A stretch of 7,349 nt of DNA from Phycisphaerae bacterium. Its GTDB lineage: Bacteria > Planctomycetota > Phycisphaerae > Sedimentisphaerales > UBA12454. Position numbers and translations under genes: made by a program. Where the stretch lies: positions 1 to 7,349 of the forward strand of contig JAQTQF010000086.1 of the NCBI GenBank assembly GCA_028712345.1. Reading direction: 5' to 3'. The number at the start of each line of letters is the position of its first letter. Position 1 is the first letter of the stretch. A model generated the notes under the pieces. That model was not told where the DNA came from and made no database searches. It was given only the letters and a program-made list of their open reading frames with translations. Below, in pieces: positions 6,063 to 7,349 of the stretch.

Positions 6063-6086
6063 GGCCATAGTTTTTCGTTTTTAGTT

Positions 6087-6527
6087 TTAAATTTTCAGCT
6101 TCTCGGCATCGCCCCAGAGCAGTTCCAAATCGTAATACTCTCTGAATTCTTCATTGAACAGGTGCACTACAACATCGACAAAATCGACGAGTACCCATTT
6201 TCCCTGTTCAATGCCCGCTTTGCCGAAGGGACTGAAATCGTTTTTACGGCCGAGCTGAATAATTTCCTCGGCAACGGTGCGGGTCTGTCTGTCGCTTGTT
6301 CCCGTTGCGATGACGAAGAAATCCGTTGCCGGACTTTTTCCGGTCAAATCAAGAACCACAACATTTTTACAATTTCTTTCAAGGGCTATTTTGGCGGCCT
6401 CAATAGCGAACTTTCTTGAATCCATCGAGGCCGGTTTCTTTTTTACGGCGATTTTCTTTTTTGCAGTCTTTTTAACAGCGGTCTTTTTTGCGACAGCTTT
6501 TTTTACGGTAGTCTTTTTCTTTGCCAA
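6087..6527 (-). CDS. rsfS: Ribosomal silencing factor RsfS with lysine-rich N-terminal extension
   Basis: The C-terminal ~112 residues are a complete RsfS/DUF143 domain, which binds ribosomal protein uL14 and blocks subunit joining when nutrients fall. Landmarks are VVVLDLTGKSPATDFFVI, ATGTSDRQTRTVAEEI and VLVDFVDVVVHLFNEEFREY, ending in DLELLWGDAEKLKI. In front lie six five-residue units of the type A-V/K-K-K-T (6435-6524), resembling tails of bacterial H1-like proteins. The frame stays open to an ATG at 6746, but that part is translated spacer repeat. I place the start at TTG 6527, just before the pentads, with GGAAAGG a few bases upstream (146 aa). ATG 6425 would give a bare 112-aa domain. 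Mixed AAA/AAG codons in the lysine tract favour genuine coding. It precedes argS in the same direction. Confidence 0.85.
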   Translation of the reverse strand: MAKKKTTVKKAVAKKTAVKKTAKKKIAVKKKPASMDSRKFAIEAAKIALERNCKNVVVLDLTGKSPATDFFVIATGTSDRQTRTVAEEIIQLGRKNDFSPFGKAGIEQGKWVLVDFVDVVVHLFNEEFREYYDLELLWGDAEKLKI

Positions 6528-6553
6528 TTTTGCCTTTCCAAAACCAAAAATAA

Positions 6554-6612
6554 GCCACAGAGAACATCCGTCTTCGCCAAGGCTTCGCCGGACAGGCAGA
6601 GGCCACAGAGAA
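6554..6612. repeat. Composite spacer repeat with 11-bp direct repeats
   Basis: GCCACAGAGAA occurs at 6554-6564 and again at 6602-6612, flanking a GC-rich unit TTCGCCAAGGCTTCGCCGG (6572-6590) that contains GCCAAGGC. The part GCCGGACAGGCAGAGGCC (6587-6604) resembles the tRNA leader hairpin and the hairpin at 6048-6066. The stretch lies between the hppA terminator and rsfS and is spacer repeat, not protein, although a frame runs through it. Confidence 0.5.
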
Positions 6613-6621
6613 AAAGAGAGG

Positions 6622-6641
6622 ATTCCCGCTTTCGCGGGAAT
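6622..6641. repeat. REP-like palindrome ATTCCCGC-TTTC-GCGGGAAT
   Basis: This is a perfect 8-bp inverted repeat with a 4-nt loop followed by GACA. It is the core of the widespread bacterial spacer palindrome GTCATTCCCGCGAAAGCGGGAAT. When translated it yields the telltale VIPAKAGI peptide, a frequent source of false N-terminal extensions. Confidence 0.75.
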
Positions 6642-6692
6642 GACAATCTGTGTTCCGCCGTCGCTAAAGCTATGTCGGACAAGTAATCCGTG

Positions 6693-6731
6693 TCTAAAAA
6701 CAAACGGGGCCGGGAAGTATTCCCGACCCCG
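6693..6731 (-). terminator. Strong intrinsic terminator of hppA
   Basis: On the minus strand CGGGGTCGGGAA, loop TAC and TTCCCGGCCCCG form a 12-bp stem (6705-6731, one G-U pair), followed immediately by TTTGTTTTT. It begins 31 nt after the hppA stop codon and separates hppA from the rsfS unit. Confidence 0.9.
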
Positions 6732-6762
6732 ATAGATTACATTCAATTGCCTTATAAGTCAA

Positions 6763-7349
6763 CTATTTGCCAAGATGCAGAAACTCTGAGACTGCCGGTG
6801 CGAATTTGACGATAACGCCTGCAAATACGACGCTGACCATAGTCATCAGCTTAATAAGGATATTCAGGCTCGGTCCTGATGTATCCTTGAACGGGTCGCC
6901 GACCGTGTCGCCTACGACAGCGGCCTTGTGTGTGTCCGAGCCTTTTCCGCCGTGAGCGCCTTTTTCAACATACTTCTTGGCGTTGTCCCATGCTCCGCCT
7001 GCATTGTTGAGTGTGATAGCCAGAACGAAACCGCAGGCAAGTCCGCCCGTCAGCAGACCCATTATACCGGCCACACCCAGAAGCAGACCCGTTGCGACCG
7101 GTACGATAATCGCCAGCAGCGAGGGCAGAATCATTTCTCTCTGAGCGCCGGCGGTTGAAATAGAAACGCATCTTGCGTAATCGGGCTTTCCGCTTCCATC
7201 CATAATACCGACAATTTCCTTAAACTGTCTTCTGACCTCATTGACCATTGCGCCGGCTGCCCGACCGACAGCCTTCATTGTCATCGCACAGAAGACAAAC
7301 GCCATCATACAGCCGAGGAAAAGACCACAGATGAGTTTGGGATTCATAA
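6763..7349 (-). CDS. hppA: Membrane-bound ion-translocating pyrophosphatase, C-terminal part
   Basis: The visible ~195 residues are the C-terminal quarter of an integral-membrane pyrophosphatase (normally about 650-800 aa), which hydrolyses pyrophosphate and pumps H+ or Na+. The frame is open to the window edge, and the methionine at 7347 is internal: the family has NPK-x-x-x-GLF at this point. Counting from it, landmarks are GLFLGCMMAFVF (8-19), MKAVGRAA (24-31), TLNNAGGAWDNAKKYVE (112-128) and the cytoplasmic substrate-site motif HKAAVVGDTVGDPFKDTSGP (140-159). Membrane segments lie near 5-22, 73-97, 100-117 and 163-182. The residues that tell Na+ from H+ pumps and K+-dependent from independent forms lie outside the window. 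A strong terminator follows. Confidence 0.95.
   Translation of the reverse strand, partial: MNPKLICGLFLGCMMAFVFCAMTMKAVGRAAGAMVNEVRRQFKEIVGIMDGSGKPDYARCVSISTAGAQREMILPSLLAIIVPVATGLLLGVAGIMGLLTGGLACGFVLAITLNNAGGAWDNAKKYVEKGAHGGKGSDTHKAAVVGDTVGDPFKDTSGPSLNILIKLMTMVSVVFAGVIVKFAPAVSEFLHLGK

Noticed and set aside
6528..6746. Upstream part of the long rsfS reading frame, starting at ATG 6746
   Set aside because: It translates the hppA terminator, the REP-like palindrome (VIPAKAGI) and other spacer repeat. The methionine lies on the far side of the hppA terminator hairpin, so a transcript starting after that terminator would not include it.

Overview
This window is a 7.3-kb piece of bacterial chromosome carrying mostly housekeeping genes, nearly all on the minus strand. 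The organism is uncertain. A bacterial-type gene set (argS, rsfS, yggS, yjbQ, an RsbU-like phosphatase, a membrane pyrophosphatase) sits beside an archaeal-type topoisomerase VI A subunit. Shine-Dalgarno sites are patchy, and the spacers hold REP-like palindromes. This would fit an anaerobic member of the Planctomycetota (Phycisphaerae-like); that placement is inference, not proof.

Layout from left to right. Positions 1-62: a tRNA-Phe (GAA) on the minus strand, cut at its 3' end by the window edge, with a plausible promoter behind it. Positions 177-989 (minus): a stand-alone PP2C/SpoIIE-type phosphatase. Positions 1067-1401 (plus): a near-consensus sigma-70-type promoter, a leader hairpin with a T-run, a strong Shine-Dalgarno site and a two-helix small membrane protein, the only plus-strand protein gene. 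Positions 3243-1417 (minus): a two-gene unit, top6A then yggS, 12 nt apart, convergent with the small membrane gene. Positions 3244-3801: a 558-nt stretch without a protein gene. It holds the top6A leader, a very strong plus-strand promoter driving a probable ~100-nt small RNA that ends in a C7-loop hairpin terminator, and a 143-bp nested palindrome. Positions 6527-3802 (minus): rsfS, argS and yjbQ. Positions 7349-6763 (minus): the C-terminal part of a membrane pyrophosphatase (hppA), closed by a strong intrinsic terminator at 6693-6731.

How the genes relate. rsfS (ribosome silencing), argS (arginyl-tRNA charging) and the tRNA serve translation. yggS (PLP homeostasis) and yjbQ are cofactor-related housekeeping genes. 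hppA links biosynthetic pyrophosphate to an ion gradient. Topoisomerase VI A would need a B subunit, which is not next to it here.

The most notable points are the orphan-looking Top6A in a bacterial setting, the unannotated small RNA with an all-C loop, and a lysine-rich, histone-H1-like pentad tail at the N-terminus of RsfS that probably starts at TTG. The long palindrome between the small RNA and yjbQ also deserves a look.
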